From NCBI RefSeq assembly GCF_907164915.1, contig NC_061864.1:8687889-8751888 (forward strand): a stretch of DNA of 64,000 bases, in the 5' to 3' direction. Below, in pieces: positions 22,751-35,510 of the stretch (positions are counted from its first letter, which is position 1; every line of letters begins with the position of its first letter). Made by a program: the position numbers and the translations under genes. The notes beneath the pieces were generated by a model. It had not been told where the DNA came from and searched no databases. It worked only from the letters and a program-made list of their open reading frames with translations. This DNA comes from Impatiens glandulifera. Lineage: Eukaryota > Streptophyta > Magnoliopsida > Ericales > Balsaminaceae.

Positions 22751-23302
22751 GGCTGATCACAGTTAATATCCACAAAGTCCTCGGTCCTGGATGGATGGAT
22801 GAATGAATGGAATATATATAAGTAAAAATGTTCCTGCATGCACAATCCAATCCAATCCAACCATACGTTAACTTCAATATACCTTGGATTTCCTGTTCTA
22901 GCAGCAACAGATACAAATAAAGCTTTCGATTTCAAAAAAACAATACACAAAATAAGAAGTTCACCAGTGTCACTCAGATGGATGCATATACATATACATA
23001 CATACAGGTATACATGTGTATATATATATATATAGGGGGGTGGGAGAGAAAGAGAAAGAATAAGAGAACAAATTGAGACGTTGAATGAAGAGAGAAAGTG
23101 GAATTTATGCGAAATAAAGAGATTCCAAGCTAACCCACAACCAACCGTCGACCATTCATCATCATCATCATCATCATCATCAGGAATTTCATTACTGCTG
23201 CACAATATGGAGAATGAAGCTTCCTTCCTTCTCCAAGGCAAACACAGGGCTTTTCACTTTTTTTTTTTAAACAAATATTTATTATTCTTCCTAATTATAT
23301 AG
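22751..23302 (-). promoter_or_regulatory. AMY2 upstream/leader region with microsatellites
   Basis: Contains a (TA)n run at about 23018-23033 (preceded by a CATA/TACA run), a GA-rich stretch to about 23065, and a (CAT)n run at about 23156-23183. No reading frame is supported. The AMY2 promoter and 5' UTR should lie here, but exact signals could not be assigned. Confidence 0.4.
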
Positions 23303-23929
23303 CATATTTCAAATAAAAAAATATATATAAATAAAGCAATATACTGAGATAAAATTGTCGAATTAAAATAAAATTATGAAAAACAAATCAAACTAGCTCT
23401 AGGAGAATTCTTTCTTTTTGCTTTTATTTTTATTTAAATATATATATTTTTTATTCTTTTGTCGTGCGGAGAATTCATACGGAAGAAAGACGATTCCTTA
23501 TTTTATTTTCAATTCAAAAGTTTCAACGATCATTTGCTGAGTGAAAGGTCAGATGCTTTGTTTACGGCAATAAATTTGAGCTGACAAATGTTTGTGAAAT
23601 ATTCAATATTCCATTTTTGGACGGTCATGATTTGTAGATAGTGATCCATGTATGGTCTAGATCTAAGACACGTGGAGAGCTGAGACCGCAAACAATACAC
23701 ACCGTGTCCTAGTCAACGAATAAAAACATAATATATATATCATCCGTTTATTAATAACTCTACAAATAATTATTAAATTTAAATTTATTTTAATAATATT
23801 ATTCATTAGACAATTTTAATTATTTTTTCAGTTATATAAATCATTTAAATTTATAATTATTATATAATTTGCAATTATTAATATATATAATTTAAATGAA
23901 AAAAATATGACTGATGACGAATTCATTTT
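23303..23929. other. AT-rich intergenic DNA
   Basis: No gene or clear repeat seen. Confidence 0.4.
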
Positions 23930-23930
23930 T

Positions 23931-24168
23931 CAGGGCAGCCCATTTAATAAAATATATAAGATATTTAAATAATTTTATGAGTTTTTTTAAATATAGCTTA
24001 GTGGTTCATGTTACAAACTTAGAATTTTCATTTGGTTAGGAGTTCAAACCTCACCTAAAACAATTTTTTTTTTTTATCAATTTTTAATACAAATGTAGGG
24101 CAATAAAAAAACAAACTTTTATTTCTACCGGAAACTAGGGCAGCGCAAAACTCGGGGCCGGCTCTGTT
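23931..24168 (+). mobile_element. Dispersed repeat with tRNA-like internal boxes, copy 1
   Basis: Starts near GGGCAGCCCATTTAATA and ends near CAAAACTCGGGGCCGGCTCTG. The same boundary strings occur in inverted orientation at about 57742-57972. Inside is TAGCTTAGTGGTTCA, resembling a polymerase-III A box, and about 45 bp downstream GAGTTCAAACCTC, resembling a B box. This suggests a tRNA-derived SINE-like module, but the GGGC ends could also be short transposon termini. No target duplication is evident. Confidence 0.45.
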
Positions 24169-24239
24169 AGAGATATCGTGGAAATGACAGATTTTGGTTT
24201 TAAAATGATAAGTCGGAGAGATATTGATTTTTATGGATG

Positions 24240-24790
24240 GTTATTATCTGGTTACATATAACCTCCTTAACAAAGAGTTTGTCAAGTGTGATGAGGTTAC
24301 ATTTGACTATGGTGAAGTTACACCATTCTTTCTTGTTCCCATGATCTCCCATCAAGCAACTATTAGTCGGAGCTGAGGTCCATCGTTCTAACCCAGTAAA
24401 TTTTGGTATGATAATTAAATTAATTTTTGATACAAGAATATTTGACTCTAATATGTATAAAGATGGTGAAATCTTAGTTTAACTATACTATACTATGAAG
24501 TAGAAAGTGAAAATTGCAAACATTTTCCACCACTAAGACAAAGTAACAAGAAAATTCGTCTACTACTGATTAATTACTCCATGCTATTTCTCACAGGTGA
24601 GGAACAAAATCGTAAGTCCCTCCTTGTGAAATATATCAACACCAATAATGGGTGAAGTGTAATTTATTTTTACAGCAAAACATGAATGATGAAGAAGAAG
24701 AGTGATGAGAAGTTAATTAGTTTCAAGCTATCAAGAAAGACTCATAGATGGTTGGAATTTTGTACTATATTTTCCCATCACGTGCTCAAC
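24240..24790 (+). pseudogene. F-box gene relic (C-terminal part plus exon 2)
   Basis: Bases about 24250-24395 are a decayed match to the last ~45 codons of the FBA-type F-box genes (TTACATATAA.CTCC, GTTCCCATGATCTC, TCGGAGCTGAGGTCCATCG), with shifts of frame. Bases about 24674-24780 match the second exon and 3' region of the gene at 30054 (ACAGCAAAACATG, GAAGAAGAGTGATGA, GGTTGGAATTT). The F-box end is absent. Confidence 0.65.
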
Positions 24791-24799
24791 TTTCTTTTT

Positions 24800-26373
24800 T
24801 ATCTTTTTTTTTTATTCAATTTTGCTCAACTTATACTCAACTAGATTGAATCTTACAATATGTTTGTTTATAACTTACACTAGCTATTTGATGATGATGG
24901 ATTGATTGGTTTGAAGAGTTAATTGTGTGGTAGGATAAACTATATTATTTTAAATTATTGTTATTTTATCAAAATTCTGAGTTTACTCATTTAAGCAAGT
25001 CATTGGAATACAAGTTATTTATGAGCTTGTTTGATGTTACTTTTTATAGGATTGTTTTGGATTTAAGAAAATGAATGATAAAAGAGTTTGTTATTTGAGA
25101 TATTTTAGTATAAATTATTAAAATAATTTTTTGTATTTAAAATTTATTAAATAAAAATTAAGTAATGTATTTAATGAATTAAATAAATAATTTGATGGAG
25201 AAAATAATAGAAATATGATAGAATTGTTGTTTTTAAAAATCTTAAAATATCCTTCTCCTTTGCATGCATGGACATGGTTTTCTACCAACTCCCTAGAAAT
25301 ACACTCACTATTCAATAAACTTATTTTTGAGCAAAAAAATAATAATAATTATTATTATTATATAGCAAAAAAAACTTGGATTGTTATAAAAATATTATTT
25401 TCATATAAAAAACATGTTTGAACTTTGTTAAAAATATTATTTTATGATTATTAATAGTAAATTGTTTTTCTCACTCCCTCCCATATTTCCACACTCGTCC
25501 CACTCTTTAATTAACTTAAAAATTACCTATTTATCCCTTTCATTTTTATATATTTACATTTCTTATATTATTTATTTTACTTATTTTATTTTATTTAATT
25601 ATTAAGTTTTTTATCATTAAATATAATTAGTTAATTAATTTTTAACAATTTTTTCTATTTTATTTATTTAATTAAAAATACAAAATATTATTATTTTTAT
25701 ATTATAATTGTTTAAAATATATATAATATTAAAGTGTATCTTTATTTAATAAAATATAAATATTTAATATTTTATTATATTAATTATATATATATATATA
25801 TTAAAATACTTATAAAAACAATAGTTGAATGATTCAATTTTTTTATAAATAAAATTATCTATTAAATAATAATTAATAATTAATCAAATTATTATTATTT
25901 TAATTAATAATATTATATTTTATTAAATTAGTACACATTTAAATATTTAATATCACTTTTAAAAATTAATAAATTTAAAATTAGAGAGTGATTTTCTTAA
26001 TGTTTAGTATAAAAAAGTGTGATTAAATTAGATAATTTTTTTTAAAATAAAAGTGAATGAAAAATTAATTTTTCTATTATACTAAAATAAATATTTTGCA
26101 AAATAAAAATAATTATTGTATCAAATTAATATATTGTACATAAAAGAATCTAAGTACAATACAATTTTGTAGAAAATCTTATAAGGGCTTGAATCTATTA
26201 ATTTCTAAGTCTCTTAATTATAACGTTGATTTAAGAAAAAAAAATCAAATAATTAAAAATATTAAAGTTTGAATCTTGAAAACAATTAAAAAATAGTCTT
26301 AAATACCAGCTGAAACAAAGCAAAATCTTGTTCTTGATACACAATATTGCTGAAGAGATTAATTCAAGAATAG
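24800..26373. other. AT-rich intergenic DNA upstream of an F-box gene
   Basis: About 1.5 kb of extremely AT-rich sequence. No gene or bounded element was recognised, and several open stretches here are compositional artefacts. Confidence 0.5.
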
Positions 26374-27688
26374 ATGGAACTGGAAGAACACCTTCAAGAA
26401 GATGAAAGAACTTGTTCTTCTTCTTCAATCGACAATCTACCTAACGAAATCCTCGTGGATATCCTTTCTCATCTTCCGATCAAATCTCTCATTAACTGCA
26501 AATGCGTCTGCAAATCATTTCTCTCCATAATCTCTCAAGATCCCGAATTTCGCTTCTTACACCTCTCCAAACCCGCCTCTCCCGAGCTCATAGTATGCAC
26601 TCCCCGCACGGACAAGATGATTCTCGTCGATTCCATCGCCAATCGAGCCCACGAGCTCGACCTCGTGTTCAACGAACCGTTCGCTATGACGGTCTTGAAC
26701 TCCACCCGCGGCCTGCTATGCCTTCAACCGTATTGTTACTCGGGACCCCATTGCGTCTTCAATCCCTTTACTCTGGAATTTACCCTCATCCCTGATTCCG
26801 TCAAAGGGATAAAAGAGTACTCTGTTCTGTCTTACGGATTCGGGTACTGTCCAATTTCCGATAAATACAAGGTGCTGAAGATAATAAAGCTCTGGAATCT
26901 AAATGGTAATAACCCACCTCTTCTTACTACTGAGATTTACACACTGGGAACCCCTAGTTGGAGGAGAGTTGAAGATGCTCCAATGGTCGTGTACAATGAC
27001 TACGTTCCTACTTTCCTGAATGGATCTTTGCATTGGATGATAAACGAGGTTGGAATAACTATATACAATTCTTATGGTTACATGATTTCATTCGATCTCA
27101 ATAATGAGAAATACGGACAAGTAGCTCTGCCTCCTCCTCTTGACATCGGGAGAGATAGAAAACACATGAAAATGGTTACCCTGGGAGTGTTTGAAGGCTG
27201 GTTGAGTGTATTTGTGCTCAATTCAAATAAAAGATTAGATGTTTGGGCCATGAAGGAGTACGGTGTTCGTGAATCGTGGGTGAGGGAGATTGTTGTGGAT
27301 ACGTCGCTCTTTTTCTTGTCTCACCGTTCATTTCCGGTGAATTATGTTAATGACGGGGAAGATGTGTTGTTTTTTAATGCTGATTATGGTATCTTTACAT
27401 ATAAACTCTTTGAGAGGAAGATTGTGAATTGTATTAAGTTTACTGGGTGGAGGCCTAATGATGATTATGAAGCAAAAGCATTGATTCATGTTCCTATCTT
27501 GCTGTCTCTCAACGAACTAGTCGTCGGAGCCCAGGTCCATCGCCTAACTGGAAGGTAATAATTATTAGTAATTTAGTAAAAGTTATTTGATCAATTGGTA
27601 ATTAATTAGAAAACAAATGATGTATAATTCACTTTGCAGGAATGCATGGAGAACATGTAGGGACTTGTCATTTCCATCATCTCGGTAA
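26374..27688 (+). CDS. F-box/FBA-domain protein
   Basis: Exon 1 is 26374-27554; an 85-nt intron follows; exon 2 is 27640-27688. The product is about 408 aa. The F-box is at residues about 18-62 (IDNLPNEILVDILSHLPIKS, CKCVCKSFLSIIS). An F-box-associated (FBA type) domain follows, with FNPFTLEFTLIPD, GFGYCPISDKYKVLKI, IYTLGTPSWRRVED, GSLHWMI and VWAMKEYGVRESWVREI. The tail from exon 2 is RNAWRTCRDLSFPSSR. Expected role: SCF ubiquitin-ligase adaptor that binds SKP1 through the F-box and a target through the FBA domain; the target is unknown. It is closest to the partial gene at the window start. Coding DNA is markedly more GC-rich than its surroundings in the first 500 bp. Confidence 0.9.
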
Positions 27689-28371
27689 AAATCATGGAAA
27701 ATATGTTTAGCTTGCAAATTATATTTTGTTTTCTCTTTAAAGTCTTGTTGAAACTTTTAACTCTACGTACATATCTCCCCGGATGAACTTTTAATTTGTT
27801 TTGATGATGGATTGATTTCTCTTACTCTTTCCTTTCATTTACAATTCCTTGAAATGGTTGCTTGTTTTTTCAGAAGAAAAAGAACAAATAAATTGAGAAA
27901 ATTAATTTAAAAAAAGAGTAAATGAGACAGCACCATAATAATATATTCTTTTTAAATGGACATTTTCTTTGTCCTCTATAGTTGTCGAAAATTATTCAAT
28001 TTCATTTCAACCAAATAATCCACACAAAAAAATAACGAGATAAAAGTCTATTGTTTCAAACGAGCTAATTTGGCTCCCTACACCCAAACCTCTCAACAAC
28101 AAATGAACTTTGGCATAACACATTAACCTTGGTCAATGTCTGAAAAAGTTCCAAATCTTAACCACAGACTAAAATGTAAAAAAGGTGCAAAGCCGACTCA
28201 TTCTCCTTATAACACATATAACATTGACTCACTAGGATAAAAACAATTACGTACACTTAATTTTTTTATGAGTTAAAATACCTCCATTAATAGCACTCTA
28301 ACAAAAAAACGATATCTTGATAACTAGGCACATTTGAGTCTCATAACAAATCCCAACAAAAATCAAATGTG
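27689..28371. other. Intergenic DNA 3' of the F-box gene
   Basis: The first 150 bp resemble the 3' flanks of the other F-box copies (TTTTGATGATGGATTGATTTCTCTTACTC). Nothing else recognised. Confidence 0.4.
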
Positions 28372-28778
28372 ATTAAATGTATTCATAACATGTCATTACA
28401 TAATGTCACAAAATAATTATATATATATATGATAACTTTATTAATAATATATAAAAGTAATTAACATTAAATATATTCATAACACGTCATTATATACCAT
28501 CACGAAATAATATGCTGACTTTATTAATAACTTATAAAAGTAATCACCATTAAATGTATTTATAGCCTGTCATTGCATACTATCATGAAATAATTATATA
28601 TGTGATAACTTTATTAATAACATATAAAAAATAGTGATCAACATTAAATGTATTCACAAGACGTGAACATCACGAAATAATCATATATATGCGATGAGTT
28701 TATTAATAACGTATAAAAATAATTAACATTAAAAATTTTCTTATCACGTCATTGCATAATATCACGAAATAATCGTGT
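28372..28778. repeat. Imperfect tandem repeat, about 85-100 bp unit, ~4-5 copies
   Basis: Each unit contains CATTAAATGTATTCATAA, CGTCATTGCATA, ATCACGAAATAAT and ATAACTTTATTAATAA. Units are diverged by substitutions and small indels. Confidence 0.8.
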
Positions 28779-30053
28779 TGGCGTTCTTAGAACACAAGAG
28801 TGATTTTACTGCAAATATGAAAATTTCAAATGATAATATTATGGCAAGGGAGATCATACATCATCTCTATAAAACAAAATCGAAGATAAGGTACTTTTGA
28901 TCCGTGAGATCCTTGTGTTTATTAGAATGGAATGTCTCACATAAAGCACTATATGTATTCTTGTTAATTGACCCCTTTGACAACATCAAACCCACAAGAG
29001 GCTTAAGACAATCACTTCACTAGCTCAAAATTGTCTACTTTAGTTTACATTAAAGTTTTGGGGATCTCTTTTTTTTTACCCCTTCATGTATTTCTTTTTG
29101 TAGGTATATGTTTTTTACTACTAAATGTTGCCCATTACACATTTAGGTTTTTTGGGGGAGGGGAGTGGTATTGATTAATAAGAAATAAATCTTTCAGTAA
29201 AAAAAATATGCTCTTAGTTATGAAAAATTGTAATGTTCAAAATTGTCTTAAAGTGACTATTTTTTTTTTCTCTAGAATATAATATTAATAATTTCTATTA
29301 TTTACTAAATCAATCATTCATTTGGGTTTTGAATATGTTGAAGATTTTTTAATTATAAATTTGTATGTAAACATATATGATTCAAGATTTTATTTTTTTC
29401 CCATATTTTAAAATTCTTTTAACAAGTAATTAAAAGGAAAAATTTAGAAAGTTCTTTCAGATATTTTGTCTCTAAATACAGTATAGAACTACCTTGTTAC
29501 AAAAGTTATTTTTACAAGATTTCCCTCGTTTTTGTTAAAATATTTTTCGATGTTTTATTTTCACAATTAAATAACATTGTTTCAATCTCGACACAAAGCA
29601 GTTACATGTGTATTTATATGTACGATTGCGTGAAAACTTATTTAAATGTATCACAATAATGAGAAATCTAATTATAGTTCTTTTAAATTATAGTAACGTT
29701 TTTTTTCCGTCGAGTCATTATAGTATTCTTCTTCGCATTTCGGGTAAGATTTCTAGGTATTGGAATTGTGATGTTTGTCTAAGGGATTGAGGTTCCTTTT
29801 CTATTGTTATTTTACATATATACTATAGCTTCTTTGGCAATTTGGCATGCATGAAGTTATGTAGTAATTAGTATTATACATTTTTGCCTAGTTGACACTT
29901 ATTTTATTTAATTAATTAATTAATATTATTATTTGAATATTTGGTGAGATTTTGAAACTAACCGTTGGAGGGGAGAGGTGTGGAGCATGTTAGTGAATTT
30001 GGTTGGTTAGAAAGAGTGTTGATCATCCTTTATTGGGATTGTGAAGGAAAATA
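28779..30053. other. Intergenic DNA
   Basis: No gene recognised. Short frames, such as the one at 29608-29790, have no identifiable features. Confidence 0.4.
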
Positions 30054-32734
30054 ATGGTTTTAGCTAACGAAGCAGCTGCAGCAGCAAAGATGGAAGAACA
30101 GACTCTAAACCCTAATTCCGAAAAGACGGTCGACGTCGAAGGTGTCGGCAGGTCACTTTTAGCTAACGAAGCAGCTGCACCAGCAAAGATGGAAGAACGG
30201 GCCCTAAACCCTAATTCCGAAAAGACGGTCGGCGGGTCACTTTTAGCTAACGAAGCAGCTGCAGCAGAAGCAGCAAAGATGGAAGAGCAGGCTCTAAACC
30301 CTAATTCCGAAGGTGTCGGCGGTTCTCTTTCAATCGAGCAACTACCGAACGAGATTCTGGTGGATATCCTTTCTCGGCTACCAATCACATCCCTGACACA
30401 CTGTAGGTTCGTATCCAAATCCTTTCTCTCTCTAGTCTCAGAAGACCCCGAATTCCCCCCCTTACACCTCTCAAGATCCCCACCTGAGCTCATGCTATTC
30501 ACTCCCGACTCCAGAAGGATGGTTCTCATCGACTCCGACGCCGACCGAGCTCACGAGCTCGATTTCTGGTTCGAAGGACCTTTCGGTATGGAGATCGTCA
30601 ATTCCGCCCGAGGCCTTCTATGCCTCCGTCCACTGTTTTCCTCCCAACCCATTTCCGTCTTCAATCCCCTTACTCTTGAAATCACCCGAATCCAGAATCC
30701 CCCGGCGATAAGGGAGAGAGAACATCTTGTTACCGTGTGGGCCGGATTAGGGTTCAGTCCTATGAGTGATAAATACAAGTTGATAAAGCTCTTTAAGTCT
30801 TGTAGTTCAAATGGTCAAAGAGGTTTTCTTACTGAGATTTACACACTCGGAGACCCTTGTTCTTCTTCTTCTTCTTCTTCTTGGAGGAGAATTCAAGATG
30901 CTCCAATGGATGAACTCACTGGTTGTTTTTCCACCGTCCTGGGTGGATCTTTGCACTGGTTGATGAATGAAAGTACATCTTTCTATTCCTATGACTACTT
31001 GGTTTATTTTGATTTTGATAAAGAAGAATTCGGAGAAATGAGGTTGCCTCCTCCTTTTGACATAGCGGTAGAGAGGGATATTGTGAACGTGGTTAGCTTC
31101 GGTACCTTTCAAGGTCGGCTGAGTCTAAGTGTGTTGAGAGATGACCGAAGCACCCATGTTTGGGTGATGAAAGAATACGGTGTTCCTCAATCATGGTTCA
31201 TAGAGATTGTGGTGGAATTGTCACCGTTTTATTTGCCTGGACCTATTGTTTCTTCATTTCCGGTCAAGTATATGATCAACAATAACAAGGAAGAGGTATT
31301 GATTTTTATTGTTAATAATGTTGTGATGACATACAACCTGCTCGAGGAGAAGATTGTCAAGCTTAATACCTTTCCATCTGAGGTTTATGAATGGAAAGCA
31401 TTGATTCATGTTCCCATCATGCGATCCCTCAAGGAACTACTAGCCGGAGCAGCTGATGATGTCTATCTCCTAGAGCCAACTGGAAGGTAATTAATATTCA
31501 TGTTCCCATCATCAATTGTTTATTTTATTTGCTTCTTATTCTGAATTCCTCAAGGAACTACTAGCCTTACAAAAGATAGAGAGAGAAGTTCAACCTATAA
31601 AGGAGTTCTTCATGCACATGTTTTCATGCCTAATTATAACAAATGCTAATATCAATTTGGATCAATCTCTTAAATGTACCTTATGAGTGTGCTTACCATC
31701 ATTAAAGTAAGTAAAACTTTAGTTAGAATTATTAGATATGATATCTAATCTCACAAGATAATAAATTCAAAATAAGGTTAGGATTTTGTTTTAGATATTA
31801 TTACCTTATGTAAGTGAACCTATTCTAGATATAAAGGATGAGTCACATATGTTTGTATGAGACACTTGGAGGTGAGTTTGGAGACTTTTGATTTGACTAG
31901 ATAGATCCTAAGAAGATGTTCCATAGAAAAAAGATTTAGTCCCTTTATTTCTCCCTTTAGAATGTCATTATGTCTTCTAAACATCATCATTTTATAATGT
32001 CATTATGACTTCTTCTTCCAATGTGTTTATATCTTCCAATGATAATAAGTCTTCATCTTTCATTGAAGACAAGATAATCAACTTCCAATATTACCGTCCA
32101 AATTAATATTAATATTTAATATTTCTCTTAATTTGTAGTATAGAGTTTTTAATTTATTTTTATTTTTCAAAGATGCCTTTGTTACATAAATTCATTTTCT
32201 AACCGATAGTACTTTTTGCGATTTTGGTAAGTCTATGAGTTCTCATGTTCAGTTTTTCACAATTGTAGATAATTCATGTTCTTTCATTTCTTTTAGCCAA
32301 TATTTCTTCTTGGAAGTTTCTTTGAATGATTGTGGCTCACAACTCACAAGAGAACAATCCAAACTGAGTCTAGTTATAAATATCACTAGGTAATGGGTCT
32401 TATTTGGAGAACTTTCAAAATCAAAATCTTGATTTGAGGGAAAGTCTTGTGCATGCGGTCAAGAATCACTAATTTGGAATGCAAAAGTTTTAGATTTGGT
32501 TGAAATATTGAAGAAAATACATGTAGTATAAGTCTCTAGAGCTTGAACAAATTCACAATCATATATATGGTCTAACTAGCCATGCCATTAGAATAATAAA
32601 AAGAAAAAGAAATTTAGATTTAGATTTATGTTATTCATGTTAGCAAGCAGTGATGGGAAGTACTTTTGTTTTGTAGCAAAGCATGGAGAAGAAGTGATGA
32701 CAAGTTAGTTTCAACCTATGAAGAAAGCACATAG
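30054..32734 (+). CDS. F-box/FBA-domain protein with triplicated N-terminus
   Basis: Exon 1 is 30054-31486. The donor after Gly-Arg and the acceptor TTTTGTAG give exon 2 at 32677-32734, ending SKAWRRSDDKLVSTYEEST; the intron is 1190 nt, much longer than in the paralogs. The product is about 496 aa. Residues 1-95 are three tandem copies of an LANEAAA..AKMEEQ.LNPNSE unit. The F-box follows (IEQLPNEILVDILSRLPITS), then the FBA domain (FNPLTLEITRIQNPP, GFSPMSDKYKLIKL, GGSLHWLM, VWVMKEYGVPQSW) with a poly-Ser tract near residue 270. Three in-frame ATGs (30054, and those in each MEEQ/MEER unit) could start translation. The SCF adaptor role is inferred from the family. Confidence 0.88.
30059..30330 (+). 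repeat. Three tandem coding repeats at the N-terminus
   Basis: Units begin at about 30059, 30159 and 30243 with TTAGCTAACGAAGCAGCTG, and each contains AAGATGGAAGA and CTAAACCCTAATTCCGAA. Unit lengths differ (about 100, 84 and >84 bp) but stay in frame. Confidence 0.92.
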
Positions 32735-35075
32735 CTGGCTGGAATTTGGTACTGCATTTTTCTATCATGTTGAAGAAAGCATATATTTACAGGCATGTTG
32801 GAAATACAGCTGAGTGTACCCAATTTTTTGTTATAACTTATAATACCCCTTTTGGATAGACAACTTAGACATATAATGACCAATGCTATTTAATTTGGTG
32901 ATGATGGATTGATTACTGGTTTGATGATGGATTAATAATTATTGGTTTTTCTTCTTACATTTGGTGCATATTATTATTATATGATCATAAAACCCTAAAC
33001 CCTAAATTGAAGTTAATACTTCCAAATTGTTGTTTTAAAATTTTGATTTTACTGATTTGAAAAGAAAATTATGTGTACTATTAATATTATATCTAAATTC
33101 TGATTTTACAAATTTTAAACTAAAATTGTCACTCCATGTCTCTAACATTGATTATTGTTCCTGTATAGTTCCAATTATCTATGCTAGATATGCATAACCA
33201 GTTAGGAATTTTACACATTTATAATATTCATTTTAGATTGATTCAGTTCAATCTTTTACTTAATTAAACAGTACTAAGGTTGGTTGGTAAAAAGACTGAG
33301 TAGTAATAAAACTCTTTCTAAACAAAATTTTAAAAATTTATATAAACTAAATCTACTGAAGGCATCTATATTATTCGGTCATAACGTTTTCCATCTAAGT
33401 ATATCTAATATCATACACTGTACATAAATACCATACAAAATGAAAGATCTTTACACATATAGATTTGTGGCACCTAAATAAGGATAGTTAAATAAAACCC
33501 ATAAACTGAACAAAAAAAAATTGAAATAAACAATTCTAACTCTATAGGTTAGAATAGTTCAATTGAAAGTCATTTTAATAAGGAAAAGGCTTTAAATGTT
33601 GTTCAAATATATTTTTGAAATAACATTTTTATTAACATTTTTTGTAGAGTTTAGAATCGAAGTATATCTTTGTGCAATAGATAAGTAATACAAAATTGAC
33701 TTTGATTAAAGAAAATGGTTAATTTTTTTCTTTATAATAGAAAATTAAATTTATATTATGTACATGGAATTCCTTTAGGTATTTGAATATGTAGAACTTC
33801 TTTTATATATGCTATAGATTATGTCTCAGTACTTCAAATAAAATATTTTATTTAAAATAATAATATTATATATTAACACTCTTTAATTTTTTTTATCAAT
33901 TAACTCAATTTTTAATTATTTCAATTAAAACTAGATCATTTAAAAAACTATCAATTGATTATTCAAATAGTATTAATCCGAACAAGGTCATTTCTTTTTT
34001 AATACAATATCATTAGTTTGGTTACGTGTTTAAGACCTCGTTTTTGTCGTTTACTTAGAAAAGTCAAAAAGAATCTATAAGATTTTGCTTCTTTCCCCTT
34101 GAGAGTTAGGTTTTAGATTGGCGTTCATTTGTTGTTTTCTTAGAAATATTGCATGCATGAAGAGAGTTATGTTATTCCTTACAAAAACACATCAAAAACA
34201 AAAAGGAAGGAGTACAATATGCATATCATATATATACCATTAAAGTAGGTTTCTTGAATAAGATTTTTATTTCGTTTGAATCTTGATTAAGATTATATTA
34301 TCTATTTGAGAATGATTAAATTACATTTTATTATTGTGATTTTGTATTATATTAATTTGTTTCAAATAGCATATTGACGATATGAATCCAAAATAGACAA
34401 ATAAAAAATTAACATTTGAATTTCCTATAAATCATAAGTTCCCAAATAAATAAATACATTTTTAATCAGCTTCTTGTCAAATTGTTCAAAATATTTTTTC
34501 TTGATACATGCATATGGATAATCAAATTGTAAACATTGTAACTTCTTTAGTCAAGAAATGTCTTTTTCAATAAACCCTTCTTTTCTAGTTTCCCAAGTCA
34601 CATCAAACTCATGACTTTATCTTTGAAAAAAAAAAGAGTAAAAGCAACAAGTATATGGGAATTATGTTACAAGTTTGTTTCTTAGAATGTTTTGGTAAGT
34701 CCTGTTTTTTCACTGTAACATTTTTAGTTTCATGTATTAAAATTTGTCGATCTACAATCATTATCCTTCATTCTCACGTGATGTTTTTATCAGTTACTTC
34801 CATTTGGTTTTGGACCTCCAATAAAACTTGTCAGTTGAATAATCAAAGTTAGTTTGTCTATTTTTAACTACAAATATGGAGTTCATATTCTAATAGTTCA
34901 CAAACTATTTTATTATTTTTGTACAAAATATTGTTATTGAAAATTTTGGAATTAGTAGGGATATATAGCCGAACTCGACCTGAGTTTAGAAAAACTTTTT
35001 AAATAAAGTAATTTACAAAAAAATATATATATAATTTTTTAAGAATTTATAAAATAAAATAAGAATGTTTCATAC
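32735..35075. other. Intergenic DNA with a duplicated segment
   Basis: No gene seen. About 33195-34130 is a diverged copy of about 46655-47335 (shared strings include ACCAGTTAG.AATTTTACACATTT, AAGTAATACAAAATTGACTTTG and GAATTCCTTTAGGTATTTGAATATG). It marks an older segmental duplication of F-box flanking DNA. Confidence 0.6.
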
Positions 35076-35510
35076 TTGTGAGAAAGAAAATGTGATAAGT
35101 CCAACTCACTTTTAAAGTGTTTGAAATTTTATAATTTTATTTTCTAAATATACTTGAATTTCAAGAAGATGGAAGTATGTGTTTTATCATTTAAAAGATT
35201 TATAAATATGGTGTAAATGATATAAATTTGATGACTTTATTTAATTAGATCTCCATAGAGTTTAGGTTTTCTTGTTTCTTTTCCAAATAACAATACAACT
35301 AGATTGGAGGTTGGTAGTTAAAGTTTTCTCCTGTTGTATTTAAATTGCCAGTTAGGTTAATGTTTTATTTATTTATTTTAGGTTAATATTAGATTTCTAA
35401 AAGATATAATATATATATAGATAGATAGACATATAGAGAGAGAAAGTATGTGTTTCTTTTTGGCTTGGTAAAGGAAGCAGCGGCAGCAGCTAGCAGCTAG
35501 CAGCAGCAAG

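Noticed and set aside
31700..31920. Possible LTR-like stretch in the intron of the 30054 gene (TTAGATATGATATCTAATCTCAC ... GATATAAAGGATGAG)
   Set aside because: Looks like a retrotransposon LTR fragment, but no second copy, TG..CA borders or target duplication could be established.
32990..33006. CCCTAAACCCTAAA telomere-type motif
   Set aside because: Only two units; common in plant intergenic DNA and not an interstitial telomere array.
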